This document shows positions 1 to 8,117 of a stretch of 61,728 nt of DNA, piece after piece (within the stretch, counting starts at the first letter, position 1; each line of letters opens with the position of its first letter). Made by a program: the position numbers and the translations under genes. The notes below the pieces were generated by a model. That model had not been told where the DNA came from and made no database searches. It saw only the letters and a list, made by a program, of their open reading frames with translations. The DNA is taken from assembly GCA_001919865.1 (NCBI GenBank), contig MNIR01000004.1, positions 1 to 61,728 on the forward strand. Direction: 5' to 3'. Source of the stretch: Gemmatimonadetes bacterium 13_1_20CM_4_69_16 (lineage in GTDB: Bacteria; Gemmatimonadota; Gemmatimonadetes; Gemmatimonadales; GWC2-71-9).

Positions 1-142
1 CCGCCGCAAGCGCCACAGTACAGAGGAACGCGTTCAGCCCCCACGGTGTCGCGCGCAGCAGCGCGTCGCCCGCGATCCCCAGGACGGCGCCCGTAGCCAA
101 GACCTCCAGGCCGAGCCTGGTTCGGTCGGTGAGCGCGCTCAT
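1..142 (-). CDS. Membrane protein N-terminus, DUF4173/DUF4153-like (partial)
   Basis: Only the first 47 codons lie in the window; the gene runs off the left edge. The start ATG overlaps the uppS stop codon (ATGA at 139-142), so it is probably translated by coupling to uppS. The visible residues are hydrophobic with the stretch [15 protein letters not shown], which resembles the start of the multi-pass DUF4153/DUF4173 membrane proteins. That family call is from memory of the N-terminal pattern and is tentative. The reading frame and the coupled start are clear. Confidence 0.5.
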   Translation of the reverse strand, partial: MSALTDRTRLGLEVLATGAVLGIAGDALLRATPWGLNAFLCTVALAA

Positions 143-774
143 CCCGCCGCCGCCTCCGGCAAGCCGCCGAAGCGGCGCTGGCGCGAGTGGAAGGCGCGCA
201 GCGCGTCCGTCAGGTCGGCCGCGGAGAAGTCGGGCCACATCGTCTCCGTGAAGTACAGCTCCGCGTAGGCACACTCCCACAGCAGGAAATCGGACAGGCG
301 CTGCTCACCGCCGGTGCGGATCAGGAGATCCACATCGGGGAGCGTCTCACCGGCCGCGATTGCCGCGCGGGCCGAGTAATCCACGGCGAGGCGGAGTCGC
401 AGCGCGGTTCCGGCGCCGGTCGCCAGCTCGGCCGCCCGGATGGCGGTGACGAGCGGGGCGGGGAGCCGGTCGCGCCGGCCGATCACGTCGAGGCGAACGC
501 GGTTCTGGAGGAGGCGGGGCGTCTCGCTGCGCAGGTAGCGAGCGAACAGCCGCATCAATGCCGCCACCTCGCCCGGCGGGCGCTTCCAGTTGTCGGATGA
601 GAAGGCGAACAAGGTGAGCGCGGCGACGCCAGCGTCGGGGGCCGCCTCCACGACGCGGCGGACGGCGTCGGCGCCGGCGCGGTGGCCGGCGGCGCGCGGC
701 AGGCTGCGGCGGGCGGCCCAGCGGCCGTTGCCGTCCATGATGATGGCGACGTGAAGAGAAGTACTTTGCAGCAT
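139..774 (-). CDS. uppS: Isoprenyl transferase (undecaprenyl diphosphate synthase), short form
   Basis: Cis-prenyltransferase that makes the C55 lipid carrier for peptidoglycan from FPP and IPP. Visible: the diphosphate loop IIMDGNGRW with catalytic Asp14, then [13 protein letters not shown], and the C-terminal [17 protein letters not shown] and RRFGG motifs. The ATG at 774 is preferred because GAGG lies 9 nt upstream; a TTG at 789 would add five residues. The protein is 211 residues, against about 240-255 for the family. The shortfall is in one place: after VDYSARAAI only five residues precede [10 protein letters not shown], where E. coli UppS has about 35. The deletion is in frame. An operator-like dyad covers the start codon. 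Confidence 0.88.
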   Translation of the reverse strand: MLQSTSLHVAIIMDGNGRWAARRSLPRAAGHRAGADAVRRVVEAAPDAGVAALTLFAFSSDNWKRPPGEVAALMRLFARYLRSETPRLLQNRVRLDVIGRRDRLPAPLVTAIRAAELATGAGTALRLRLAVDYSARAAIAAGETLPDVDLLIRTGGEQRLSDFLLWECAYAELYFTETMWPDFSAADLTDALRAFHSRQRRFGGLPEAAAG

Positions 775-779
775 AAAGT
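763..779. promoter_or_regulatory. Operator-like 17-bp dyad over the uppS start (site 1)
   Basis: The sequence ACTTTGC-AGC-ATAAAGT is a 7-3-7 dyad with five of seven arm positions paired. It shares the 12-mer AAGTACTTTGCA (759-770) exactly with site 2 at 1783-1794. It covers the uppS ATG (772-774) and the first codons. The likely ligand is the winged-helix regulator encoded immediately upstream; that link is inferred from the paired sites flanking its operon. Confidence 0.5.
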
Positions 780-802
780 TTTGCCTCAAAAAAAATTTCC
801 CG

Positions 803-1171
803 TCAGCCTTGGCGGGTCGCGCGGATCAGGGCTTCCATGTGGTCGAGGTAACGCTCCAAGGCCCGACGCCCCGCCGCCGTCAGCCGATACTCGGTCTTGG
901 GCACGCGGCCCTCGAACGACTTGCTGCAGGTGACGTACTGCGCCTCCTCGAGCTTCCGGGCGTGGACGCTCAGGTTGCCGTCCGTGGTCTTGAGCAGCGC
1001 CTTCAGCTCGTTGAACGTCAACGCGTCGTTCACCGCGAGCGCGCTCACGATGCCCAGGCGCACCCGCTCGTGGATCAGCCGATCCAGCTCCGCCGCCCGC
1101 ACGCCGATCCGCTCGCGGCGCGGCGCGTGCTCGACGGCCTCTGTTTTCCTGATCGCTCCCGACTTAGCCAC
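803..1171 (-). CDS. Winged-helix transcriptional regulator (HTH_34/MarR-like)
   Basis: A 122-residue DNA-binding protein. The core [19 protein letters not shown] followed by [11 protein letters not shown] and [17 protein letters not shown] is the pattern of the small winged-helix family of PF13601 (HTH_34). The GTG at 1171 was chosen over an upstream start because AGGAGG lies 4 nt before it. It overlaps the stop of the membrane protein gene by 8 nt, so the two form an operon. No ligand-binding domain is present beyond the wing. Probable targets are the two dyads at 763-779 and 1787-1803, which would give autoregulation plus control of uppS. Confidence 0.8.
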   Translation of the reverse strand: MAKSGAIRKTEAVEHAPRRERIGVRAAELDRLIHERVRLGIVSALAVNDALTFNELKALLKTTDGNLSVHARKLEEAQYVTCSKSFEGRVPKTEYRLTAAGRRALERYLDHMEALIRATRQG

Positions 1172-1748
1172 CGTACCTCCTCGCAATGAGGGTGCCGAAG
1201 GCGACGTGGAGCCCACCGAATCCCGCCGCCAAGAGCCAGTTCCCCCAGGCGGGCGGGCCCAGCAGCGCCGCCGCGCCTACCAGCATGAAGCACAGGCCCA
1301 TCACCGGGACCACGCGCACCGAGAATGCGCCGCCCGTCACGAAGCCCGTCCCGTACAACAGCAGCCAGGTGCCGGGCAGCGCGTACGCGAGGCCGGCGCG
1401 GTACAGCACCACTGTGAGCAGGCCGCCGGCCGCCATCGGGGAGATGAAGCTCAGCCAGAAGCGCCGCCCCGGGCCGGAGAGAATCGGGTCGTTGCCGGCG
1501 TACGCCTTCCGGACCATGGCCCACCCGCCGATGGCGAGCGCCACGACCGCCTCCCCCAACCAGGTCACGAGCCACAGCTCGCGCGTGGGTTGCCGCGCGG
1601 CCAGGAGCGCCGCGGCGAGCGCCGTCGCGCCCACCGCGACCTGGCCCCACCCCGGCACCGCCGTGAACGAGCCGGCGCGCTCCATCGTCTGGCGGATGTA
1701 GCGCAGGTCGTCGACGGCGCGGTCGTGCAGCGGACGCGGGGACGCCAT
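1164..1748 (-). CDS. Multi-pass membrane protein, unknown function
   Basis: A 194-residue protein with about five or six hydrophobic helices after a short polar N-terminus (MASPRPLHDRAVDDLRYI). I do not recognise a named domain. The ATG at 1748 is favoured over one at 1784 because a TATCGT hexamer sits 7 nt upstream and the longer version would start inside the intergenic dyad region. It is first in a two-gene operon with the winged-helix regulator, an arrangement typical of a regulator with its membrane partner. Function is unknown. Confidence 0.65.
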   Translation of the reverse strand: MASPRPLHDRAVDDLRYIRQTMERAGSFTAVPGWGQVAVGATALAAALLAARQPTRELWLVTWLGEAVVALAIGGWAMVRKAYAGNDPILSGPGRRFWLSFISPMAAGGLLTVVLYRAGLAYALPGTWLLLYGTGFVTGGAFSVRVVPVMGLCFMLVGAAALLGPPAWGNWLLAAGFGGLHVAFGTLIARRYGG

Positions 1749-1755
1749 AGCGGCA

Positions 1756-1761
1756 ACGATA
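1756..1761 (-). promoter_or_regulatory. Probable -10 hexamer TATCGT for the membrane protein/regulator operon
   Basis: TATCGT on the minus strand ends 7 nt before the ATG at 1748. This spacing recurs across the window and suggests a leaderless transcript. The 17-bp dyad at 1787-1803 lies about 26 bp further upstream, near where a -35 element would be. Confidence 0.35.
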
Positions 1762-1786
1762 GCAGGGCGGCCGGCCACTGTCAAGT

Positions 1787-1803
1787 ACTTTGCACAGCAA
1801 AGT
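1787..1803. promoter_or_regulatory. Perfect 17-bp dyad operator ACTTTGC-ACA-GCAAAGT (site 2)
   Basis: A perfect 7-3-7 inverted repeat in the 71-bp gap between the divergent membrane protein/regulator operon and the M55 peptidase gene. It shares AAGTACTTTGCA with site 1 at the uppS start. Its position upstream of both divergent genes suits a regulator acting on either or both. Assignment to the HTH_34 regulator is inference. Confidence 0.6.
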
Positions 1804-1819
1804 CAGTAGGCTTAGCGCC

Positions 1820-2647
1820 GTGCGCGTCTACATCTCCGTGGACATGGAGGGCATCGCCGGTGTCGTCCATGAATCCCAAACGGATCCCGTCGACCCGAGG
1901 GCCACCGCGGAATACGCCCGCTTCCGGCGGCTGATGACCGCGGAGGCGAACGCCGCCGTCGAGGGAGCCCTGGCAGCCGGCGCCACGAAGGTGCTCGTGA
2001 ACGATAGCCACTGGTTCATGCGCAACCTGCTGGCCGAAGAGCTGCATCCTGGGGCGGAGCTCCTCTCCGGCGATCCCAAGCCGAGCTCCATGGTGCAGGG
2101 GATCGAAGACGGCTTTGACGCCGCGCTGTTCATCGGCTACCACGCCCGTGCCGGGACGCGCAACGCCATCCTCGACCACACCTATGCCGACCGGGTCGCC
2201 GAGGTGCGGTTGAACGGCCGTGCCGTGGGAGAGCTCGGTCTCAACGCGGCGCTCGCGGGCGCCCACGGCGTGGCCGTCGCCCTGGTGAGCGGTGATGCCG
2301 CGCTCGCCGCCGAGGCGAAGCAGCTGCTCGGAGACGCCGTCACGACGGTGGTGGTCAAGCAGGCCGTGAGCCGCCACGCGGCCCGCAGCGTCGCGCCGGC
2401 GGTCGCCTGCCGGATGATCCGCGAGGGGGTGGCGGGTGCGCTCAAGCGCAAGCACACGCCCTTCGTGGTTGGGCCGCCGGTGACGATCGAAGTGGATTTC
2501 GCCATGACGATCCACGCCGACATGGCGGAGCTGTGTCCAGGGGCGGTGCGGAGCGGCGGGCGGACGGTCGCGTACACGCACCACGACAGCGACGAGCTGT
2601 TCCGCGCGTGGCGCGCCATGCTGAACCTGTCGGGGGTCGTCTCGTAG
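1820..2647 (+). CDS. M55 family D-aminopeptidase (DppA-like)
   Basis: A 275-residue zinc peptidase of family M55, which in Bacillus (DppA) releases N-terminal D-amino acids from peptides. It opens with VYISVDMEGIAGVV, carrying the Asp and Glu metal ligands, and has VNDSHWFMRNL, GYHARAGTRNA and GELGLNA, which hold the other conserved His and Glu positions. The GTG at 1820 was chosen because family members begin directly with this beta strand; AGTAGG lies 9 nt upstream. Length matches the family. No signal peptide is seen, so it is probably cytoplasmic. It is divergent from the regulator operon and shares the dyad at 1787-1803. Confidence 0.85.
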   Translation: MRVYISVDMEGIAGVVHESQTDPVDPRATAEYARFRRLMTAEANAAVEGALAAGATKVLVNDSHWFMRNLLAEELHPGAELLSGDPKPSSMVQGIEDGFDAALFIGYHARAGTRNAILDHTYADRVAEVRLNGRAVGELGLNAALAGAHGVAVALVSGDAALAAEAKQLLGDAVTTVVVKQAVSRHAARSVAPAVACRMIREGVAGALKRKHTPFVVGPPVTIEVDFAMTIHADMAELCPGAVRSGGRTVAYTHHDSDELFRAWRAMLNLSGVVS

Positions 2648-2675
2648 CCCGGTTTCTTACCACGCCGTTTCCGCG

Positions 2676-2681
2676 TACAAT
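2676..2681 (+). promoter_or_regulatory. Probable -10 hexamer TACAAT for the propeller lipoprotein gene
   Basis: TACAAT ends 10 nt before the ATG at 2692, and no ribosome-binding site lies between them. This fits a very short leader or a leaderless mRNA. Confidence 0.4.
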
Positions 2682-2691
2682 ACCCGTCCAC

Positions 2692-3759
2692 ATGGTACGC
2701 CCGACCGTCATCCTCAGTCTCGCCCTCGCCGTCAGCGGCTGCGGGCACAGCACCCCGTTCCAGTCAGGGGATACCCGGTCGAACCAGCCGTTCAGCGGTG
2801 GCTCACCGCGCCGCGTCACCTATAACCTCGGCGAAGACCGCGCGCCTGCGTGGCTACCCGACGAGTCCGGCTTTGTCTACTCGTTCGAGCGCACCGATCG
2901 CCCCGACCACGATCGCTGTCTGGCGTGGCTGCCACCGGACGGGGGCCGGATCGTGCGCACCATGTGCGACCGCATTCCCGCGGCGGACGACTCGACTGAC
3001 AGATGGACGGAACCCGCTGTGAACGCGTCCGGGGACATGGTATTCGTCGCGCTGAGCTCGCAAATCGGTGACGTCGCTCCGCGGGGTGGTGCAGTGGTGC
3101 TCTCTGCTCCCGGGGGCGCGGCGCCGGACCGGGTGCTGGAGGCCGTGCCGTACCTCGGGCCGGACGGCGCGTTCCGGCAGGTCGCGCAGCTGCGCTGGCT
3201 CGGCTCCGATGTGCTGGTATACCTGGCGCAGCGGGTCGGTTACGTGGCGCCGTGCCGCGGCTGCGAGCTCGACACTGTGCGCACCGGGGTCGAGCTCGCC
3301 ACGCTCGACCGGAGTCTCCCGACGCCCGCCCCGGTTGTGCTGCCGGGGACGCAGAACGCGTCCTCCGTCGCGGCCGGCGAAACCGCCGACGTGATCTACT
3401 ACACGCTGAGTGGCGACTCGCGCGTGTTCCGGCGCGTGCTCTCGTCCGGGGCGGACTCGGTGGTGCACGACTTCGGCACTGTGGGCATCGCGCGCGATGT
3501 GCAGGTAGTGGGGCGCCGTCTCGTGGCCGTCGTCGGGGGCGACGTCCGGTTTGCTTACGACTCCGTGCTCGGCTACCTCGTGCAGCGTGACGGCGGAGGG
3601 GTGTTACGCCTCGTCGACCTCTCGAGCGGCGCTGATGTCGCGCTCTCCGGCGGGACGCAGCTGTTCCATCGGCCCGCCCTGTCCCCCTCGGGGACGCGCC
3701 TCGTGGTGGAGGCGGTGGTGGGAAGGAGCGCGGACCTATGGGAGTTCGATCTGCCATGA
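2692..3759 (+). CDS. Beta-propeller (PD40/TolB-like) lipoprotein
   Basis: A 355-residue secreted protein. The N-terminus PTVILSLALAVSGCGHS is a lipoprotein signal with a cleavable SGC lipobox, so it should be anchored in the envelope. The body contains repeated blades of the kind seen in WD40-like PD40 proteins, for example PAWLPDESGFVYSFE, EPAVNASGDMVFVAL and PALSPSGTRLVVEA. The ATG at 2692 gives the signal peptide; longer in-frame starts run back into the M55 gene. Its stop overlaps the TonB receptor start (ATGA), so the two are probably one operon and may act together at the outer membrane. Confidence 0.75.
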   Translation: MVRPTVILSLALAVSGCGHSTPFQSGDTRSNQPFSGGSPRRVTYNLGEDRAPAWLPDESGFVYSFERTDRPDHDRCLAWLPPDGGRIVRTMCDRIPAADDSTDRWTEPAVNASGDMVFVALSSQIGDVAPRGGAVVLSAPGGAAPDRVLEAVPYLGPDGAFRQVAQLRWLGSDVLVYLAQRVGYVAPCRGCELDTVRTGVELATLDRSLPTPAPVVLPGTQNASSVAAGETADVIYYTLSGDSRVFRRVLSSGADSVVHDFGTVGIARDVQVVGRRLVAVVGGDVRFAYDSVLGYLVQRDGGGVLRLVDLSSGADVALSGGTQLFHRPALSPSGTRLVVEAVVGRSADLWEFDLP

Positions 3760-6539
3760 CGCGACGGGCGCTCCTGACGGTCCTCGCCTTCTTGGGCGTG
3801 GGGATCGCGCCAGTCGCGGCCCAGAGCGGCGGTGCGATCGCGGGCCGAGTGCAGGATGCCGTCAGCGGACGACCGCTCGAGGGTGTGCTCATCGTGGTGG
3901 ACAGCGGGCCGCGGGGGGCAGTCAGCGACGCCGCCGGCAGCTACCGCATCCGGGAGGTGCACAGCGGCTGGCACCGGGTCCGCGCATCGCAGATCGGCTA
4001 TCAGGGTGCAGAGCGGGACAGTGTGCTGGTGCAGGCGGGCGCGGCCGTCACCATCGACTTCGCGCTCCAGCCGCAGGCCGTCGCCGTGCCTCCGGTCACC
4101 GTGCAGGCGCGGCCCGACGTCGTGCTCGACCCGCTCGCCACGGCCACGACGCAGCGGATCTCGGGTGCGGAGCTGCGACGGCTCCCCGTCTCGAGCGTGG
4201 ACGAGGGGATCGCGCTGTCCGCCGGGACGGTCGGGGAGAGCTACCGCGGCGGCCGGTTGGGGGAGCAGGCGTTCATCCTGGACGGGCTGGGGATCAAGAA
4301 CCAGCTGGACGCTTCGACCGGCTCGCTGGGCCTCCGGCTCCCGCCGGACATCCTCGAGGAGGCGTCTCTCGTCACCAACGGCTTCTCGGCGCGCTACGGT
4401 CAGGCGCTCTCAGGGCTCATCAACGTGGTCACGCGGGACGGGGGCGACCGCTGGCGCGGTCGCGCCGCCTACGAGACCGACCGCGCGGTCCCCGACGGGT
4501 GGGACTACGGCCTCGACCGGCTGGTGGCCGTGGCGGACGGACCGCTCGGTCGGGGGATCCGCGTGTTGGGCGCGTTCGACGCGACGGGACGGCTGGACGC
4601 CGATCCCGTGAGCGCGCCGGCCCCGAGCGACGCGCGCGATCCACGGAGCGCACGCCCGTGGCTCCTCCCGCACAACAGCGGCGAGACCTACGACGCCGCC
4701 GGGAAACTCACGCTCCCGATCGGCAGTCGCGAGACGCTCCGGCTGTTCGGCCTGCGATCTGTCGAACAGCGCCTGCTGTACGACCCGGCGTTCAAGTACG
4801 ACGTGCGCTTCGCGCCGGCGCGACGCGTCAGCGGCACGCTGGCAAGCGCGCATTGGCAGCACGTCTCCGGACCCCGCACCGACCGGCCGCTGGTGCTCGA
4901 TCTGCGGGCAGGCTACTTCACGCGCCAGTTCTTGCGGGGGACGGCGGCCGATCCGGTGCGATATCGATTCGGCGCGTTCACCGGCCAGAGCCTCCACATC
5001 GTCGGCGAGGAGGTGGCGCGGGCGCAGGACACGGCCGGCGCGCGCGCCGCGATGCCTGGACTGCTGCCGCCGAACTTCTCCTCCAGCACGCCGTGGGGCG
5101 TATCGGCGTTCTTCCTGGGTGACGGATCGCGGGGCGAGGTCGCCTGGAATCGCTTCCGCGAGCTGCGTGGCCAGCTGGACGCGAACCTCGGGCTGGGCCC
5201 GAACGCGGACCTCTACTTCGGCGGGGCGGTCGTCGGCCAACGGGTGCAGACCTTCGAGCGGACGCGCGGCTTCCTTCCCGTGGGCGACAGCGTGCCGCCC
5301 GCGACGACGTCCGATTTCTCCCCGATCAGCGCGGCGGCGTACGCCGAGTCGCAGCTGCGCTGGAGCGATCTCGGGCTGACCCTCGGTCTGCGCTACGATC
5401 AGTTCGATCCCCGGGCCACGATCCAGCGGGGGCGCCTCGGCCCGCGGCGCAGCGTGTCGCCGCGTTTCGCGGTTTCGACGGTGCTGCGTGGCGCCACCTT
5501 CGTCGCGAGCTGGGGCCGTTTCAGCGCGGCGCCGGACTTTCAATACCTCGTCGACGCCGCCTTCGACGACACCGCGCGCACCGGCCGGTTCCGCCGTGGT
5601 AACGCGGACCTCGGGTTCGAGGAGGCGACGCAGTACGAGTTCTCGGTGCGGGCGCGGCCATCGCCCCGCACGTCGCTTCGGGTCAATGTCTACGTCAAGC
5701 GGCTGGACGGCTTGGTCGCCTCCGTCCCGCTGGGCGTGGATCCCGATTCCGCGATTTTCGGGAACGCCGATTTCGGCTCGGTGAAAGGCGCCGAGTTGAT
5801 CTTCGAGCGGGAGCGACGGGGTTGGTGGGGCGTGCGGGCGTCCTACACGCTGCAGTCGGCCACGGCTACCGCTACGAACGCCTACCAGCTGCTCAAGCGC
5901 ATCCGCATCGACACGCTCACCGGCGACACCATCAACCCCGCGCGCGTCGAGTTCCCGCTCGACTACGACCGGCGGCACAGCCTCACCGTGATCCTCCAGG
6001 CCCGGATCCCGGACTCGATTCGCGCCCCCGCCCCCGGGCGGTCCGTGCTGGCAGGGCTGGAGGGCGCGGCGATCATGCGCTACGGCTCGGGACTTCCGTT
6101 CACTCGTACCAACGCGACCGGGGACACGCTGCTGGGTCTGCCCAACAGCTGGCGGCTGGCATCTCAGTGGACGGTGGACGTGCTGCTGCGCCGGCCGCTC
6201 ACGCTGTTCGGGCGCGCGGGGGGCGGCCTCTACCTCGACGTGCGGAACCTGCTCAACCGACGGAACGTGGTGGCGGTGCGGCGCGATACGGGGCAGCCGA
6301 CGCTCGGCGATGGCGCAATTCAGGCCATGGCGCAGCGGGCCTACGCCGCGCACCCGGAGCCGATCCCGTACGAGTCCCCGCGCTATCGGGACTGGGCGGA
6401 TCTCGACCGGGACGGCTACGTCGCCGGGCCTGGAGAGCTGATGCCGCTGTACGTCGCGGCGGCGCGCGATTTCACGCAGCCGCTGTTCGCGTATGGACCG
6501 CCGCGGCTGGTGCGGCTGGGCATGGAGCTGGTCTTCTAG
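3756..6539 (+). CDS. TonB-dependent receptor with carboxypeptidase-regulatory-like N-domain
   Basis: A 927-residue outer-membrane receptor. Order: signal peptide (about 1-24, ending PVAAQ); a CarboxypepD-reg-like beta-sandwich (GGAIAGRVQDAVSGRPLEGV to about residue 105); a plug domain (ISGAELRRLPVSSVDEGI through ARYGQALSGLINVVTRDGG); then a long beta-barrel ending in aromatic LVRLGMELVF, a typical barrel-assembly signal. The ATG at 3756 overlaps the upstream stop; one at 3738 is possible and adds six residues. No TonB box is obvious. Substrate is unknown; there is no nearby siderophore or SusD-type partner. It ends 4 bp inside the convergent PHP gene. Confidence 0.85.
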   Translation: MTRRALLTVLAFLGVGIAPVAAQSGGAIAGRVQDAVSGRPLEGVLIVVDSGPRGAVSDAAGSYRIREVHSGWHRVRASQIGYQGAERDSVLVQAGAAVTIDFALQPQAVAVPPVTVQARPDVVLDPLATATTQRISGAELRRLPVSSVDEGIALSAGTVGESYRGGRLGEQAFILDGLGIKNQLDASTGSLGLRLPPDILEEASLVTNGFSARYGQALSGLINVVTRDGGDRWRGRAAYETDRAVPDGWDYGLDRLVAVADGPLGRGIRVLGAFDATGRLDADPVSAPAPSDARDPRSARPWLLPHNSGETYDAAGKLTLPIGSRETLRLFGLRSVEQRLLYDPAFKYDVRFAPARRVSGTLASAHWQHVSGPRTDRPLVLDLRAGYFTRQFLRGTAADPVRYRFGAFTGQSLHIVGEEVARAQDTAGARAAMPGLLPPNFSSSTPWGVSAFFLGDGSRGEVAWNRFRELRGQLDANLGLGPNADLYFGGAVVGQRVQTFERTRGFLPVGDSVPPATTSDFSPISAAAYAESQLRWSDLGLTLGLRYDQFDPRATIQRGRLGPRRSVSPRFAVSTVLRGATFVASWGRFSAAPDFQYLVDAAFDDTARTGRFRRGNADLGFEEATQYEFSVRARPSPRTSLRVNVYVKRLDGLVASVPLGVDPDSAIFGNADFGSVKGAELIFERERRGWWGVRASYTLQSATATATNAYQLLKRIRIDTLTGDTINPARVEFPLDYDRRHSLTVILQARIPDSIRAPAPGRSVLAGLEGAAIMRYGSGLPFTRTNATGDTLLGLPNSWRLASQWTVDVLLRRPLTLFGRAGGGLYLDVRNLLNRRNVVAVRRDTGQPTLGDGAIQAMAQRAYAAHPEPIPYESPRYRDWADLDRDGYVAGPGELMPLYVAAARDFTQPLFAYGPPRLVRLGMELVF

Positions 6540-7759
6540 GGCGACGTTTTCCCACCCTGAGCGGGTGGGCTGGGCGGGCGCCGTAGCTTGAACAGCTCGA
6601 GCGACCGCGCCAGGATCCCGATCCCTGCCGAGTCCCCCGCGCGGCGCGGCACGGCGCGGTAGATCAGGATCACGAGGATCCACGTGATCCAGCTCGACCG
6701 TTCGCTCCAGGAGAGGCCGCGCAGCATCAACCACGGTTGTGTGTAGGCGGCCGTCCACGGCTCCCACTCGCCCTGCGCGAGGGCGATCGGCCGCGCGATC
6801 ACGTGGTTCGCACGGTAGCCGTGCGCGCTCGGGCTCGAGAGGTTCCACACGCACGTGACCTTGCCCCAGCCGTGGTTGTCGCTGGCGCCGACGACGAGGA
6901 GGTCGTGCTGCGCGGCGAGCTGCAGCACCCGCGCACGCTGGGGCTGGGGGAATCCGATGGCCTTGGGTGCGCAGTTCACGATCTCGAAGCCGTCCACGCC
7001 GGCCGCGACAAAGTCGTCGAGATCGCTCCAGTGGCTGACCCAATACTCGGGCAGCGACGCGAGCCCGAGCGCGCCCTGGCGGTGCAGCTCGGCGAACAGC
7101 CGGAGCATCGAGCGTGTGTCCCGGTTGTACACACTCCGGTCGATCGGGGCGACCGCGCCGATCGCGACGATGTGCTGCCCGAAGACGCTCCACTCGACGC
7201 CCGGCAGCAGGCGGATCGGCTCATCGATCGTCTGATTGAAGACGACGTTGTGGTCGGTGACGTACGACGCCTCGAAGCCCTGCGCGGCGTGCCAGGCGGC
7301 GAGGTCCGCGAGCTGCCAGCCCGGCCGGCCATCGTGCGAGGCCGCCGTATGGGCGTGGTAGTCGAGCACCGTCACCGACGAGTCGGACGTGACGAGCGCC
7401 GGCACGGGCCGTGGGAGCAGCACCGCGCCGACACCCAGCAGCACGATCGCGAGCGGCCCGATCACGGCACGACCGAGCCGCCGTCCGAGGCTGCCGCGGC
7501 GCAGGGCGCCCCACGCGCCGAGCGCGATCACCCACACGGCGAGAAACGCCCGCGCGCGCGCGAGACTGAGAAACGTCAGCGCGTCCAGCACGTTCGACAA
7601 CGGCGCCAGCATCGTGTAGGTGGTGGGACGCACCAGATCGGCACCCGCCGGGACCGTGCCGGTCACCGCGTCCAGCAGCGGCGGCAGCGGTTGCAGGCCG
7701 GAGACGATGAGCAGCACGAGTAAGCCGAGGGCGATCGGGTGGCGGCGTAGGAGGTTCAC
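6536..7759 (-). CDS. Membrane-anchored PHP-domain phosphoesterase-like protein
   Basis: A 407-residue protein with about four N-terminal membrane segments, a PHP-type metal-hydrolase domain and one hydrophobic segment near the C-terminus (SSWITWILVILIYR). Metal-binding motifs are visible: DYHAHTAASHDGR, SYVTDHN, LPGVEWSVFGQHIVAIG and GASDNHGWG. These match PHP phosphoesterases, which cleave phosphoester bonds; the substrate is unknown. The GTG at 7759 is preferred because the region upstream is shared with the divergent lipoprotein gene only 16 bp away. A longer start at 7846 would overlap that gene. Confidence 0.75.
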   Translation of the reverse strand: MNLLRRHPIALGLLVLLIVSGLQPLPPLLDAVTGTVPAGADLVRPTTYTMLAPLSNVLDALTFLSLARARAFLAVWVIALGAWGALRRGSLGRRLGRAVIGPLAIVLLGVGAVLLPRPVPALVTSDSSVTVLDYHAHTAASHDGRPGWQLADLAAWHAAQGFEASYVTDHNVVFNQTIDEPIRLLPGVEWSVFGQHIVAIGAVAPIDRSVYNRDTRSMLRLFAELHRQGALGLASLPEYWVSHWSDLDDFVAAGVDGFEIVNCAPKAIGFPQPQRARVLQLAAQHDLLVVGASDNHGWGKVTCVWNLSSPSAHGYRANHVIARPIALAQGEWEPWTAAYTQPWLMLRGLSWSERSSWITWILVILIYRAVPRRAGDSAGIGILARSLELFKLRRPPSPPAQGGKTSP

Positions 7760-7762
7760 TCG

Positions 7763-7768
7763 TACAAT
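7763..7768 (+). promoter_or_regulatory. Probable -10 hexamer TACAAT for the 113-residue lipoprotein gene
   Basis: TACAAT ends 7 nt before the ATG at 7776. The whole gap to the divergent PHP start is 16 bp, so the -35 region must lie inside the PHP coding sequence. A leaderless transcript is the simplest reading. Confidence 0.45.
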
Positions 7769-7775
7769 CTTGGGT

Positions 7776-8117
7776 ATGAGAGCGATGGACGCTACAGTTC
7801 GACGCCTGCTGGTGTCGAGCCTCGCCGTGCTGGGGCTCGGCTGCAAGAAGCTGTCGCCCGTCGGGAAGCCGCCGGCCGACGCCGGGACGGTGGTGACGGT
7901 TTACGTTCCGCCGGATGCCGTCGACCGGTTGATGGGTCGCCTGACCGCGATTGCGGCGCGCCACCAATGGGCGCTGTCGGTGCGCACCGATGCCGCCGCG
8001 CTGGCGGAGGCGGACCTCGTCGTCGCCGACTCGGCCGGTGCGCTCGTCGGTCGGCTGCGGCCGGGCTCGCCGGCGGCGGCGCAGGCGCGGCAGCTCGTGG
8101 ACGCGGCGCTGCGGTGA
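7776..8117 (+). CDS. Small lipoprotein, unknown function
   Basis: A 113-residue protein with a lipoprotein signal (VRRLLVSSLAVLGLGCKKL; lipobox LGLGC). The mature part looks like a compact alpha/beta fold with TVVTVYVPPDAVDRLMGRL followed by an acidic helix. No domain is recognised. The ATG at 7776 is set by the signal peptide and by the adjacent TACAAT hexamer. Its TGA overlaps the GTG of the DinB-like gene, so the two are co-translated. Confidence 0.6.
   Translation: MRAMDATVRRLLVSSLAVLGLGCKKLSPVGKPPADAGTVVTVYVPPDAVDRLMGRLTAIAARHQWALSVRTDAAALAEADLVVADSAGALVGRLRPGSPAAAQARQLVDAALR

Noticed and set aside
785-802. T-run after the winged-helix regulator as an intrinsic terminator
   Set aside because: Eight T residues are present on the minus strand but only a 4-bp stem precedes them; it more likely forms the A/T-rich upstream part of the uppS translation start.
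4410-7193. A 927-codon open frame on the minus strand opposite the TonB receptor
   Set aside because: It is antisense to a gene with clear domains and has Arg/Pro-rich, low-complexity composition typical of GC-rich shadow frames.
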